DNA of 64,000 nt from UBA9676 sp036005525 (GCA_036005525.1 DASYQM010000451.1:6205-70204); one strand, 5' to 3'; positions 35,087 to 43,490 are shown, counted from the first letter of the stretch. Made by a program: numbers and translations. The notes: generated from the sequence alone by a model not told the origin.

Positions 35087-36202
35087 ATGGCGGGCGCGCA
35101 CGTCACGACGGTGACCAGCAGGACCTACCGGCTGCCCATGCCCCGGCCGTGGGGCCCGGAGGTGACCTGCCAGTACCTGATCGCCACCACGGTCGACAGC
35201 AGCGACGGCGGCAGCGGCCAGGGCTTCAGCTGGGCCGTCCGGGCGGGCGCGCAGGCGATCCAGGCCATGGTCGACGCGGACTGCCGCCCGGTCACCGAGG
35301 GCGGCCCGGTCGCTCCCGCGGCGGCCTGGGACCGCCTGTGGTGGCACCTGCGTGAGGCGGGCGGGGGCGTCACCATGCTGGCGATGGCGGCGATCGACAT
35401 CGGCCTGTGGGATCTGCGGGCCAGGGCCGCCGGGCTGGGGCTCGCCGACCTGCTCGGCCGGCAGCGCGACCGGGTGCCGGTCTACGCCAGCGGCGTCAAC
35501 CGGCACCTGACGCTGGCGGAGCTCACCGAGCAGGTGAGCCGCTGGGTCGCGGCGGGGCATACCAGGGTCAAGATCAAGGTCGGCCAGCGCAGCCTGGATG
35601 AGGACCTCGAGCGGGTGGCCGCGGTCCGGCGGGTCATCGGGCCCGGCCGGCCGCTCATGGTCGACGCGAACCAGCTGTGGGACCTGCCGACCGCCCGCCG
35701 GGCCGCCCGGGGGCTGTCGGCGTTCGACATCTTCTGGCTGGAGGAGCCGCTGCCGGCCGAGGACTTCCAGGCGTACGCGGCGCTGCGGGCCGCGATCGAC
35801 GTTCCGGTGGCGGCGGGCGAGAGCCTGTACACCGAGGCGCAGTTCCGCGACGCGCTGCTGGCCGGCGCCGTGGACTACCTCCAGCCGAACGTCTGCCGGG
35901 TGGGCGGCATCACCCCGTTCCTGCGCATCGCGCGGCTCGCCCGGCTGTTCAGCGTTCCCGTCGTGCCGCATCTGCTGCCCGACATCTCCGGGCAGCTGGC
36001 CCTGTGCCTGCCGCTGGCGGGCATGATCGAGGACATCGACGAAGGATCTTTCGCCGCGCTCGGCGCGCTGGCCCGGCCGAGCGGGGTGGTGATCACCGGC
36101 GATAGCCTGCAGGCCCTGACCCCGCCGGGGCACGGGCTGGCCTTCGCCACCGATGTCCTTGAGGACGTCACCGTGAAGCAAGGAGGACATGATGGACCAT
36201 GA
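35087..36202 (+). CDS. Mandelate racemase/muconate lactonizing enzyme family protein
   Basis: 371 aa enolase superfamily. N-terminal capping domain to ~130; barrel with catalytic KxK in TRVKIKVG, metal ligands in LMVDANQLW (Asp), FWLEEPLP (Glu) and AAGESLY (Glu), and PHLLPDISGQ near the end supplying His. An acid-sugar dehydratase or epimerase is typical for this group. It overlaps the DksA-like gene by 14 bp, hinting at one transcription unit, though no functional link is clear. Confidence 0.85.
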   Translation: MAGAHVTTVTSRTYRLPMPRPWGPEVTCQYLIATTVDSSDGGSGQGFSWAVRAGAQAIQAMVDADCRPVTEGGPVAPAAAWDRLWWHLREAGGGVTMLAMAAIDIGLWDLRARAAGLGLADLLGRQRDRVPVYASGVNRHLTLAELTEQVSRWVAAGHTRVKIKVGQRSLDEDLERVAAVRRVIGPGRPLMVDANQLWDLPTARRAARGLSAFDIFWLEEPLPAEDFQAYAALRAAIDVPVAAGESLYTEAQFRDALLAGAVDYLQPNVCRVGGITPFLRIARLARLFSVPVVPHLLPDISGQLALCLPLAGMIEDIDEGSFAALGALARPSGVVITGDSLQALTPPGHGLAFATDVLEDVTVKQGGHDGP

Positions 36203-36533
36203 CCAGGCGCGAGCGCGGCTGCTGGCCGAACGTGCCGAGGTGGCTGACCTGCTCGCCGACGCCGAGTCGGCGGGGCAGCAGGACCGCGAGACCGAGGACG
36301 AGGAGGCGGCCGTCTACGTCTCCGACGCCGCCCAGCCCCTGACCGAGGAGGGCATTGACGACGCCGTCGCGGACAGCATGCGGGAGCGGCTGGCCGCCAT
36401 CGACCGCGCTCTGCGGCGGCTGGACGACGGCACCTACGGGCGATCGGTCCGCAGCGGGCTGCCGATCCCCGACGACCGCCTGGAGGCGGACCCGGCGGCC
36501 GAGCTCACCATCGAGGAGGCCCGAGCCCAGTGA
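36189..36533 (+). CDS. TraR/DksA-like protein lacking zinc-finger cysteines
   Basis: 114 aa, AAGGAGG before ATG 36189 (ATG 36192 also possible). Coiled-coil pattern of DksA/TraR proteins (ARLLAERAEVADLLADAES, MRERLAAIDRALRRLDDGTYGRSVRSGLPIPDDRLEA cut here for length) with the family's GTYG...C region, but the positions where DksA has cysteines are Val/Ser/Leu. No zinc can be bound there. Cys-less TraR-like proteins exist in actinobacteria. It could modulate RNA polymerase or be an unrelated small protein. Confidence 0.7.
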   Translation: MMDHDQARARLLAERAEVADLLADAESAGQQDRETEDEEAAVYVSDAAQPLTEEGIDDAVADSMRERLAAIDRALRRLDDGTYGRSVRSGLPIPDDRLEADPAAELTIEEARAQ

Positions 36534-36988
36534 CCCAGCGACCGCCGCTGCCGCCGTTCACCGAGGAGACGGCACGGCAGAAGGTTCAGGCGGCCGAGGA
36601 CGCCTGGAACACCCGCGACCCGGAGCGGGTCGCCGGTGCCTATTCCGAGGACTCCGTCTGGCGCAACCGGGACGAGTTCCTCACCGGCCGCGCCGGGATC
36701 ATCGACTTCCTGACGCGGAAATGGAACCGTGAGCTCGACTACGCCCTGCGCAAGGACATGTGGTCGTTCCACGGCAACCGGATCGCCGTCCGCTTCCAGT
36801 ACGAGTGCCACGACGCCGCCGGGCAGTGGTTCCGCAGTTACGGCAACGAGCTGTGGGAGTTCGACGAGGACGGCTACATGAGGCGCAGGGAGGCCAGCAT
36901 CAACGATGTGCCGATCAGCGAGGCCGACCGGCGCATCTTCGGCCCCCGGCCGGACAAGGAGCGGGGCCAGTCCTTCTCCGTCCGCTGA
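36530..36988 (+). CDS. NTF2-like DUF1348 family protein
   Basis: 152 aa, GTG overlapping the preceding stop. Cone-shaped NTF2-like fold of DUF1348: AEDAWNTRDPERVAGAYSED, SVWRNRDEFLTGR, IIDFLTRKWNRELDYALRK, NELWEFDEDGYMRRREASIN. Members are abundant, small and of unknown function, sometimes stress-related. It ends convergently against the PPTase gene. Confidence 0.83.
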   Translation: MTQRPPLPPFTEETARQKVQAAEDAWNTRDPERVAGAYSEDSVWRNRDEFLTGRAGIIDFLTRKWNRELDYALRKDMWSFHGNRIAVRFQYECHDAAGQWFRSYGNELWEFDEDGYMRRREASINDVPISEADRRIFGPRPDKERGQSFSVR

Positions 36989-37026
36989 TCCCGGCGGCTG
37001 ATCCCGGCGGCGGGCTGGCGGGCGGA

Positions 37027-37782
37027 TCACGGTGTCCAGGCGATCGCGGTGACGATCAGCCCGCCGCTGGCCAGCCAGCGGCCCGTCAGGCGGGTTGCCG
37101 GACGGTCACCGGCTCCCGGGCCCGGGCCGGGCAGGCAGACGGTGAAGGTGCCGGTCGTGCCGAGGCCGATCACCGCAGCGCGGAGGCCCGGCCATTGCCC
37201 GGTCAGCGGGTACCACAGCTTGCAGGCCGCCTCCTTGGCGCTGAACAGCAGGCGGTCCCAGCACACCGCCGGCAGGCCAGCCCCCGGCACTCCAGCATCG
37301 GGCAGGCCAGCCCCTACCACGCCGGCCCCGCGCCGGGCGGCGTGCCGGCGGATCCACGCCCGCTCGGGGCCGGTGGCCACCATCTCGATGAGGCCGGCCG
37401 GCAGCGCGGCATCCGGTTCTGCGTCGATGCCGATCGCGGCCACGTCCGTGGTCCGCGCCACGGCACAGGCCCGGTAACCGGCGCAGTGGGTAATGCTCCC
37501 GGTCACGCCGGCCGGCCACCGCGGCTGGCCCGCCGGGCCGGGCAGGATCGGCGCGGCCGGCACACCGAGCCTGGCCAGCGCCGCCCTGGCGCACAGCCGC
37601 CCGGCCGCGAACTCGGCGCGGCGCCGCGGCCCGGCGGTATGCATGACCGCCTCCTCCACGGGGAACAGGACGGGGCCGGGCTCGGGCAGGTGACCGGCGG
37701 ATTCCACGGCCGCCACGGCCGGCGGCAGGAGGTCAGCGATCAGCCCGGCCCGTTGCGGCCAACGGGACGGGTCGGCGGGCAT
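37027..37782 (-). CDS. 4'-phosphopantetheinyl transferase (EntD/Sfp-type)
   Basis: 251 aa from ATG 37782 (GTG 37785 adjacent). The family motifs are IGIDAEPDAAL (Mg-binding Asp/Glu) and LLFSAKEAACKLWYPLTG (catalytic Glu/Lys); GSITHCAGYRA lies upstream. It activates carrier proteins of polyketide, peptide or fatty-acid systems by transferring phosphopantetheine from CoA. No carrier-protein gene is in the window, so it may serve distant clusters. A Gly/Ala/Pro-rich insert (~160-185) lies before the second motif. Confidence 0.88.
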   Translation of the reverse strand: MPADPSRWPQRAGLIADLLPPAVAAVESAGHLPEPGPVLFPVEEAVMHTAGPRRRAEFAAGRLCARAALARLGVPAAPILPGPAGQPRWPAGVTGSITHCAGYRACAVARTTDVAAIGIDAEPDAALPAGLIEMVATGPERAWIRRHAARRGAGVVGAGLPDAGVPGAGLPAVCWDRLLFSAKEAACKLWYPLTGQWPGLRAAVIGLGTTGTFTVCLPGPGPGAGDRPATRLTGRWLASGGLIVTAIAWTP

Positions 37783-37794
37783 CACGGCAGGCCC

Positions 37795-38439
37795 TTACTG
37801 CGGCCTCAGCGCCATCCAGACCGCGTGTGCGTCGGACGTGCCGGGGTTGCGCCAGGTGTGCGGCTGGTCGCCCCGGAAGTGCAGCGTGCTCCCTGCTTCG
37901 ACCTGGTACGACTGCCCGGTCACGGTGAACTCGAGTACCCCGCTGGTGACATGGACGAGCTCCTCGCCGGGATGCTGCATCGGCTTGCGCCCGCTGGTCG
38001 CGCCGGGCGCCACCGTGGCCCGCGCCCCGGCGAGCAGGAACCGGCCGTACGGCCCGGAGATGCTGCTCAGGTCGATCCCCTTGTGCGAGGTGTACACCGG
38101 CCGGTCCTCATCCGGCGGGGTGAGCACCGCGACATCGTCCTGGCCGATGTCCTCTTCCACGAAGTAGGAGACGGGCCGGCCCAGCGCGCCAGCGATCTTC
38201 AGAAGGGTGGTGATGGTCGGCACCATGCCGCCCTGCTCGATCTTGTGGATCGCCGCCGCCGAGACGTCGGAACGCTCGCCGAGCTGCTGCAGGGACAGTC
38301 CCATCCGCTTGCGGAGGCTGAATACCTTGAGGCCGATGGAGCCGACGATGCGCTCCAGGTCCCCGGCGACGACGTCGCCACGGCTGCCCGACTGCGCGTC
38401 CAGGCAGGGGGGTCCCTGGGTGCGTGGGACTCGGCTCAT
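37795..38439 (-). CDS. XRE-family transcriptional regulator with cupin sensor domain
   Basis: 214 aa from ATG 38439. Helix-turn-helix (~35-90: VFSLRKRMGLSLQQLGERSDVSAAAIHKIEQG) and a C-terminal cupin_2 domain (~130-210: HPGEELVHVTSGVLEFTVTG, HFRGDQPHTWRNPG). Such regulators (PuuR-like) control degradation or transport of small nitrogen compounds and sense a ligand in the cupin barrel. It is divergent from the disulfide-reductase-like gene at the left edge of the nitrile/Nit1C region, so it is a candidate regulator there. Confidence 0.85.
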   Translation of the reverse strand: MSRVPRTQGPPCLDAQSGSRGDVVAGDLERIVGSIGLKVFSLRKRMGLSLQQLGERSDVSAAAIHKIEQGGMVPTITTLLKIAGALGRPVSYFVEEDIGQDDVAVLTPPDEDRPVYTSHKGIDLSSISGPYGRFLLAGARATVAPGATSGRKPMQHPGEELVHVTSGVLEFTVTGQSYQVEAGSTLHFRGDQPHTWRNPGTSDAHAVWMALRPQ

Positions 38440-38472
38440 GTGTTGTCCGCTGGGTCGAGGGATGATGGCGTC

Positions 38473-38530
38473 TTGACGTTCGGGGGTGGCTCCCGCCAGG
38501 ATAGTGGACGAGTCATAGCGGATACTAAAC
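38473..38530. promoter_or_regulatory. Divergent regulatory region with candidate XRE operator
   Basis: TTGACG (38473-38478) on the plus strand may be a -35. A pair of related 10-mers, GATAGTGGAC (38500-38509) and GATACTAAAC (38521-38530), about two helical turns apart, lie between the regulator and the flavoprotein gene. TAGT...ACTA also gives an imperfect dyad. A likely autoregulatory site; by pattern only. Confidence 0.35.
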
Positions 38531-38561
38531 GTCCCTCCCGCCTCATGGGAAGAGGGTGCTG

Positions 38562-39896
38562 ATGGCGCAGCGGATCGTGGTGATCGGCGGCGGCGCCGCC
38601 GGCATAGGCGCCGCCGGTGCGGCCAAGGCGGTGGACCCCTCCGCGGACGTACGCGTCTATACGGAGTTCGAGGATGTCGGGTACAGCCCGTGCGGCATTC
38701 CTTATGTCCACGGCAAGGAGATTCCCGACTTCGAGCGGCTCTTTTTGGCGACGAAAGAAGCTTACGCTGGCCAGGGCATTGACATCCACTATGAGACACG
38801 GGTTACCGGATTCAATACCGAGCGCAAGACCGTGTCCGTGCAGGGCGAGGGCGACGTCGGTTACGACAAGCTCATCATCGCCACCGGGTTCGAGTACGCC
38901 TCGCCCGGCGTGCCCGGCGCCGACCTCGACGGCCTTTATTACGTGAAGAACATCCGCCGGGCAATGCAGTGGGACAAGGTCCTTGACGGCGTGCGCTCCG
39001 CGGTGGTCGTCGAGGCGTCCCCGCTGGGCCTGGAGATGGTCACGGCGCTCTGCCACCGCGGCATCGAGACGCACCTGATCGACCCGGGCGCCTGGGCGCT
39101 GTCGGTGGCGACCGATCCCGACATCGTCGCCCCGGTGCAGGACTCCTGGCAGGAGAAGGGCGCCAAGCTGCACTTCAATACGACGCTTAATGGATTCGTC
39201 GGGGATAACTCCGTGCGCGCGGTGGCGACATCTGCCGGGGAAATCCCGTGCGACCTCGCCGTCGTCTGCACCAAGAAAGAGGCGAACACCAGTGTGGCCA
39301 GCGCCGCCGGGGTGCGGACCGGATCGGCAGGCGGAATCATCGTCGACGAGTGGATGTACACCTCCGCTCCGATGGTCTGGGCCGCCGGCGACTGCATTGA
39401 AGTTCCGCACAGCGTGACCAACATTCCGGTCCAGGGCCTTTCCGGCAGCCACGCCTACGCCCAGGGGAAGGTCGCGGGCACGAACGCGGCCGGCGGCCGG
39501 CGCCGGTACCAACCGGTGAGCGTGCCCTGGGGCATGGTGGCCGGCGACTGGATGATCGGCGGCGTGTCCTTCAGCGAGACACTCGCGACCGCATTGGGCA
39601 TCCCGCACGTGGTCGGCGTCGCCGAGGGAATCTCCCGGGCGCGCTACTACCCGGGAGTCGAGAAGGTCCGGGTCAAGCTTCTGGCAGAGCCCGAATCGCT
39701 GCGACTCATCGGCGCCCAGATGGTTGGCCGCGAGGGCATCAAGGAGCGGGCGGACTTCCTGGCCATGGCGGTCAGGACCGGGATCACCATCGGTGACCTG
39801 GCCACGATGGAGAACGTCTACTCCCCGCCAATCGGGGCGCTGAACGAGCCCATCGCCCTGGCGGCCCAGGCTCTGCTGGCGGGGCTGGGATCCTGA
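38562..39896 (+). CDS. FAD-dependent pyridine nucleotide-disulfide oxidoreductase (CoA-disulfide reductase/NADH oxidase-like)
   Basis: 444 aa from ATG 38562 with GGAAGAGGG upstream. FAD motif IVVIGGGAAGIGAAGA at the N terminus, a single redox Cys (~44) in GYSPCGIPYV as in CoA-disulfide reductase and NADH oxidase, the second FAD motif VWAAGDC, and a C-terminal dimerisation domain. The NAD-binding GxGxxG is poorly kept (VVVEASPLGLEM). The family reduces disulfides of small thiols. Next to a coenzyme-M-like operon, a disulfide reductase for a low-molecular-mass thiol is an attractive but unproven role. Confidence 0.83.
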   Translation: MAQRIVVIGGGAAGIGAAGAAKAVDPSADVRVYTEFEDVGYSPCGIPYVHGKEIPDFERLFLATKEAYAGQGIDIHYETRVTGFNTERKTVSVQGEGDVGYDKLIIATGFEYASPGVPGADLDGLYYVKNIRRAMQWDKVLDGVRSAVVVEASPLGLEMVTALCHRGIETHLIDPGAWALSVATDPDIVAPVQDSWQEKGAKLHFNTTLNGFVGDNSVRAVATSAGEIPCDLAVVCTKKEANTSVASAAGVRTGSAGGIIVDEWMYTSAPMVWAAGDCIEVPHSVTNIPVQGLSGSHAYAQGKVAGTNAAGGRRRYQPVSVPWGMVAGDWMIGGVSFSETLATALGIPHVVGVAEGISRARYYPGVEKVRVKLLAEPESLRLIGAQMVGREGIKERADFLAMAVRTGITIGDLATMENVYSPPIGALNEPIALAAQALLAGLGS

Positions 39897-39897
39897 G

Positions 39898-40152
39898 GTG
39901 TCCTTCTCCCGCTGGCTGCGAGCCACCTCCGAGCACTACCTCATGGTCGCCGCGCAGGAGAAGGTCGCGGCCAAGTACCAGGTCACCCCGCCGGCCCGGC
40001 CCCGCGGGCGGGAATGGTTCTGGCTGCGGGTGTACGTCCCGCTCTACCGGGTCGTGCCCTGGCGGGCGCGTTCGGCGATCATGCGGCGAATGCCCGGCAG
40101 CCACCGCATGACATGGACGGAGGCCCAGCGCCCGCGCGGGCCCGCCATCTAG
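39898..40152 (+). CDS. Small basic protein of unknown function
   Basis: 84 aa, GTG one base after the preceding stop. Rich in Arg, Trp and aromatic residues (EWFWLRVYVPLYRVVPWRARSA cut: central WFWLRVYVPLYRVVPW), no clear signal peptide. Tight spacing to the flavoprotein gene suggests co-translation. I recognise no family. Confidence 0.6.
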   Translation: MSFSRWLRATSEHYLMVAAQEKVAAKYQVTPPARPRGREWFWLRVYVPLYRVVPWRARSAIMRRMPGSHRMTWTEAQRPRGPAI

Positions 40153-40198
40153 GCCAGTCCGCAACCGTTGTCGGTTATCACACCCGTCAGGAGGATCC

Positions 40199-40690
40199 AT
40201 GCCGATCACCATTCAGTCGCCGCGCGGCGAGGCCGGCGCCGACTCGCTCTACGACACCGAAGAGAAGGTCTTCGATGACATCCGGGCCAACCCCGGCGAG
40301 AAGGCGTTCGTGTTCATCCACTCCGTGCCCTTCGAGGGCTCGGTGTCGCTGGTCAACCTGCTCACCTCGACCCGGCTGGTCCGCAAGGGTTTCGACGTGT
40401 CGATCGTCCTGTACGGCCCCGGGGTCCTGCTGGCCTCCCGGCACCGGGGCTACCCGACCATCGGCACCGAGGGCTTCCCCGGCAACCTCGCGGGGAACCG
40501 GCAGATCGAGACGCTCCTCAAGGAGGGCGCGAAGGTCTATGCCTGCCGGTTCGCCATGGGGGCACTGTACGGGTTCCGCGAGGAGGACCTCATCGACGGG
40601 GTAAAGGCGTTCAACCCGCTGGACGTCCTCGACTCCGCCCTCACGGCGTGGCGGGTCGGCGCCTTCCAGCTCAACACCTGGACCGTGTGA
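40199..40690 (+). CDS. MSMEG_0572/Sll0783 family nitrogen starvation response protein
   Basis: 163 aa with AGGAGG at the right spacing. DsrE-like fold: KAFVFIHSVPFEGSVSLVNLL, RKGFDVSIVLYGPGVLLA, GNRQIETLLKEGAKVYACRFAMGALYG. This family marks the Nit1C cluster (nitrogen starvation, cyanide assimilation) of mycobacteria, cyanobacteria and proteobacteria. Further Nit1C families lie at 51.5-54.3 and 58-59.4 kb; here the neighbours downstream are nitrile hydratase genes. Its biochemical role is unknown. Confidence 0.85.
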   Translation: MPITIQSPRGEAGADSLYDTEEKVFDDIRANPGEKAFVFIHSVPFEGSVSLVNLLTSTRLVRKGFDVSIVLYGPGVLLASRHRGYPTIGTEGFPGNLAGNRQIETLLKEGAKVYACRFAMGALYGFREEDLIDGVKAFNPLDVLDSALTAWRVGAFQLNTWTV

Positions 40691-40779
40691 CCCTCGCCGG
40701 CCGGGGTGCCGCCCGCGACGACCCGTTCGCCCGGGCCGGCACCCCTGCGGCGCCAACCCAGGTTGGGAGGTGAGCGCGC

Positions 40780-41439
40780 GTGGACGGAATCCACGATATG
40801 GGCGGGAGGCACGGGTTCGGTCAGGTCGAGAAGCCGACCGACGCTCCGCCTTTCGCCGAAGCATGGGAGGGGAAGGCCTTCGTGATCGGGGCGCTCGCGG
40901 CCCGGATCGCGGGGACGAACCTGCACGCCTTCCGGCATGCCATCGAACGGGTGCCGCCAGATGAGTACCTGGTGGGGTACTGGAACCGGTGGACGATCGG
41001 CGCCCAGCTCATGATGGAGGACAGCGGCATCGTCACCGACGAGGAGGTGCGGGCGCGGGCCGCACGGCTGAGCGGCCGGGACGTGCCCGAGCCACCGGCG
41101 CCCGAGGCGCGCAAACCGCAGATGCCCTCCGGAGGCGCGGGGAACCTGCGCACCGCGGACTCGCCGCCCACGTTCGCGGTGGGCGACCGGGTCCGGGTCG
41201 CCGACCTGAACCCGGCGGGCCATACCCGGCTGCCGAGGTATGTACGGCGGCGGACCGGGACGGTGGCGGCCATCCAGCCCTGCCAGGTCTTCCCCGATAC
41301 CGCTGCGCATTTCACGGGCGAGAACCCGCAGCACTGCTACGCGGTGGAATTCGACTCGCGGGAACTGTGGGGCCCCGACGCCGAGCAGTTCCGGCTGTCC
41401 GTCGACCTTTTCGAGCCCTACCTGGAGCCGGTGCAATGA
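40780..41439 (+). CDS. Nitrile hydratase subunit beta
   Basis: 219 aa, GTG start with GGGAGGTGAG upstream. Starts MDGIHDMGGRHGFGQVE, diagnostic of NHase beta. C-terminal beta-barrel FAVGDRVRVADLNPAGHTRLPRYVRRR and CYAVEFDSRELWG. With the alpha subunit it hydrates nitriles to amides. Gene order beta-alpha-activator is that of cobalt-type enzymes. A short palindrome, CCAACCCAGGTTGG, sits just before the Shine-Dalgarno (40753-40766). Confidence 0.93.
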   Translation: MDGIHDMGGRHGFGQVEKPTDAPPFAEAWEGKAFVIGALAARIAGTNLHAFRHAIERVPPDEYLVGYWNRWTIGAQLMMEDSGIVTDEEVRARAARLSGRDVPEPPAPEARKPQMPSGGAGNLRTADSPPTFAVGDRVRVADLNPAGHTRLPRYVRRRTGTVAAIQPCQVFPDTAAHFTGENPQHCYAVEFDSRELWGPDAEQFRLSVDLFEPYLEPVQ

Positions 41440-42026
41440 CATCCCCGACCGAACACCTCGACCCCGCGCTGCGGGTGGAGGCGCTCGCCTCTCTGCTGAC
41501 CGAGCGCGGGCTCCTCGACGAGGCGACCGTCGACAACTTCATCAAGACCTACGAGCAGTCGGTCGGGCCGATGAACGGCGCCAAGGTGGTGGCCAAGGCG
41601 TGGACCGACCCGCAGTACCGGGCGCGGCTGCTCGCGGACGGGACCGCCGCGATCGCGGAACTGGGCTTCAAGGGGCCGCAGGGCGAGCACATCGAGGTGC
41701 TGGAGAACACCCCGGCCGTGCACCACGTCGTCGTCTGCACGCTCTGCTCCTGCTATCCCTGGCCGGTGCTCGGGCTGCCGCCGACCTGGTACAAGGATCC
41801 GGCCTACCGGTCCCGGATGGTGCGCGAGCCACGGCGGGTGCTGCGCGAATTCGGGCTGGACCTCGACGAGGACGTCGAGATCGCCGTCCACGACTCCAGT
41901 TCCGAGGTCCGGTACATGGTGCTGCCCGAGCGCCCAGCCGGGACCGAGGACGCCACCGAGGAGGAGCTTGCCGCCCTGGTCACCAGGGACGCCATGGTCG
42001 GCGTCGCGAAGGTAGCCGCCCCGTGA
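41436..42026 (+). CDS. Nitrile hydratase subunit alpha, cobalt type
   Basis: 196 aa; ATG overlaps the beta stop (ATGA). The metal site VCTLCSCYPWPVLGLPP has the CTLCSC form found in Co-type NHase (Fe-type has CSLCSC). The middle and last cysteines are oxidised in the mature enzyme. WYKDPAYRSRMV and VREPRRVLREFG are conserved. In this locus it stands where other Nit1C clusters have a nitrilase, so the expected product is an amide instead of an acid plus ammonia. No amidase is visible in the window. Confidence 0.94.
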   Translation: MTSPTEHLDPALRVEALASLLTERGLLDEATVDNFIKTYEQSVGPMNGAKVVAKAWTDPQYRARLLADGTAAIAELGFKGPQGEHIEVLENTPAVHHVVVCTLCSCYPWPVLGLPPTWYKDPAYRSRMVREPRRVLREFGLDLDEDVEIAVHDSSSEVRYMVLPERPAGTEDATEEELAALVTRDAMVGVAKVAAP

Positions 42027-42421
42027 CACGCGGGCATGCCGACGCCGCCTACCTGCTTGACTCGGCCGGCCCGGCCGCGCCGCCGCGGGACAACGGCGAG
42101 CTTGTCTTCGCCGCGCCGTGGGAGAGCCGAGCGTTCGGGGTCGCGCTCGCGCTCCACGACGCCGGGTGCATCGATTGGGAGGACTTCCGGCAGGCTCTGA
42201 TCGGTGAGATCCGCGACTGGGAGGCCGCCCACCCGTCCGGTGAGGGCTGGAGCTACTACGAGTGCTGGCTGCGGTCACTGGAGCGGGTCGTGAGCGGAAA
42301 GGGGCTTGTCGCGGTCGGCGACTTGCGGGCCCGGCAGGCGCAGCTGGCGGCCCGGCCCGCCGGCCACGACCACGACGAGGCCGGGAGCGGCCGGCACCAC
42401 GGGCAGCACGGGCACCACTAG
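42023..42421 (+). CDS. Nitrile hydratase activator/accessory protein with His-rich tail
   Basis: 132 aa, GTG overlapping the alpha stop (GTGA). NHase accessory family: FAAPWESRAFGVALALHDAG, WEDFRQALIGEIRDWEA, YYECWLRSLERVV. These proteins swap or insert the metal-loaded alpha subunit. The last ~18 residues are His-rich (HDHDE...HHGQHGHH), which would suit cobalt binding or storage. Confidence 0.9.
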   Translation: MTRGHADAAYLLDSAGPAAPPRDNGELVFAAPWESRAFGVALALHDAGCIDWEDFRQALIGEIRDWEAAHPSGEGWSYYECWLRSLERVVSGKGLVAVGDLRARQAQLAARPAGHDHDEAGSGRHHGQHGHH

Positions 42422-42459
42422 GCGGAGGCGCCTCAGACGCTGGCCCGGGAGGTGGAGGC

Positions 42460-42897
42460 GTGGCCGAATCCGGCGCCGGCAGGCCGGTGACGAACTCGGT
42501 GGTTGCCCGCTGGGAGGGCGGCTGGCGGTGCCGGGTCGCGGCGGGCGGGTTCGACCTGGTGGTCGACGAGCCCGAGAGCGCGGGCGGCACCGGCGCCGGG
42601 CCGATGCCGACCGATTACTTCCTCGCCGCCATGGCCTCGTGCTACGCCCTCGCGCTGGCGTGGGCCGCCGGCAAGCGGAACATCACCCTGCCGGACCTGA
42701 CGGTCACCGCTACCGGCACCTACGAAGGCCCGCGTTTCACCCGGCTGCAGCTTTCGGTGGCGTCCAGCGTGCCGCCGGACGTGGTCGAGCGGCTCACCGG
42801 GCCGGCCCTGCGCGTCTGCTACGTGTCCAACACGATCGCCGCATCGCCACCGGTCGAGGTGACGGTGGAAGCTGGTGGCCCGGGCTCTCCCCCTTAG
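42460..42897 (+). CDS. OsmC-family protein
   Basis: 145 aa; GTG 42460 with GGGAGGTGG upstream. OsmC/Ohr fold: PTDYFLAAMASCYALALAWAAGK contains the first redox Cys, and ALRVCYVSNTIAASPPVEV the second. The family reduces organic hydroperoxides with thiols. Right after the nitrile hydratase genes it may protect the sulfinic/sulfenic cysteine chemistry or simply share a transcript. Confidence 0.83.
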   Translation: MAESGAGRPVTNSVVARWEGGWRCRVAAGGFDLVVDEPESAGGTGAGPMPTDYFLAAMASCYALALAWAAGKRNITLPDLTVTATGTYEGPRFTRLQLSVASSVPPDVVERLTGPALRVCYVSNTIAASPPVEVTVEAGGPGSPP

Positions 42898-42921
42898 GGC
42901 CGCTGCCTCGAACACCGCGTG

Positions 42922-42943
42922 GCCGGCCGGCATCCTGGCCGGC
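42922..42943. terminator. Bidirectional terminator hairpin
   Basis: GCCGGCC (42922-42928) and GGCCGGC (42937-42943), perfect 7-bp stem with 8-nt loop, between the convergent OsmC and monooxygenase-like genes. Confidence 0.5.
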
Positions 42944-42990
42944 GCGGGCAGCTGGGTGGCGGCGGATGGCCGGCGCGGGTGGCCGGGCGA

Positions 42991-43278
42991 TTACCGTTCG
43001 TCGATGATTTCGCCATCCTGGGCGGTCGCGCCGCGGGTGAGCGACATCGCGGCGCGTGCCTCGGGGATTGGCATCGCCGCCAGGGCGGCCTCCATCTGCC
43101 CGGCGGAGTCCCAGCGCCAGGTGTCGGCGAAGGTCCCGTCCTCCAGCCGGATCAGCCGGGTGTGGGACAGGCCGGGGTGGGCCGCCCGGATGGCGGTGAT
43201 CACAGCGGCCCGCCGGGCCAGCAGCTCCGGCACGTCCGCCTCGTCCACGGTGTAGTAGTGGGTCCTGGTAACTGCCAT
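42991..43278 (-). CDS. Small ABM/EthD-like ferredoxin-fold protein
   Basis: 95 aa with AAAGGAC before the ATG. Ferredoxin-like alpha-beta-barrel pattern: VTRTHYYTVDEADVPELLARR, HTRLIRLEDGTFADTWRWDS, AGQMEAALAAMPIPEARAAM. Dimeric members of this group include antibiotic-biosynthesis monooxygenases and related small enzymes. It lies downstream of a truncated carboxymuconolactone decarboxylase gene under what were HxlR-type operators, suggesting an old redox/detoxification operon. Confidence 0.65.
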   Translation of the reverse strand: MAVTRTHYYTVDEADVPELLARRAAVITAIRAAHPGLSHTRLIRLEDGTFADTWRWDSAGQMEAALAAMPIPEARAAMSLTRGATAQDGEIIDER

Positions 43279-43348
43279 GTCAGTGTCCTTTCTGGGTGGT
43301 CCCGGCGGGCCGCGGCGCCCGGGCCGCCGATGGGTGGGCCGGAGGGTC

Positions 43349-43465
43349 TCAGCCCCAAGCGCCCGCCACCTGCCTGGTGGTGACGTTGAGACGGTTGAAC
43401 AGGGCCTGGATGGGCTGCATGACGTCCGGCAGGACTATCGCCGAGTTGCCCATTCGTGCTTGCAA
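43349..43465 (-). pseudogene. Truncated carboxymuconolactone decarboxylase-family gene
   Basis: A TTG start at 43465 has an excellent AAGGAGG six bases upstream. The product begins MQARMGNSAIVLPDVMQPIQ, the typical N terminus of CMD/AhpD-like proteins, but stops after 38 codons; the catalytic CxxC part is gone. It reads away from the HxlR remnant, the usual divergent arrangement of such regulator-target pairs. Confidence 0.6.
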
Positions 43466-43490
43466 GGTCTTCCTCCTTACGATCGAGATG

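Noticed and set aside
34949..36190. N-terminal extension of the alpha/beta hydrolase frame
   Set aside because: It is the shadow of the enolase-superfamily gene; the hydrolase has a good start and ribosome site at 34948.
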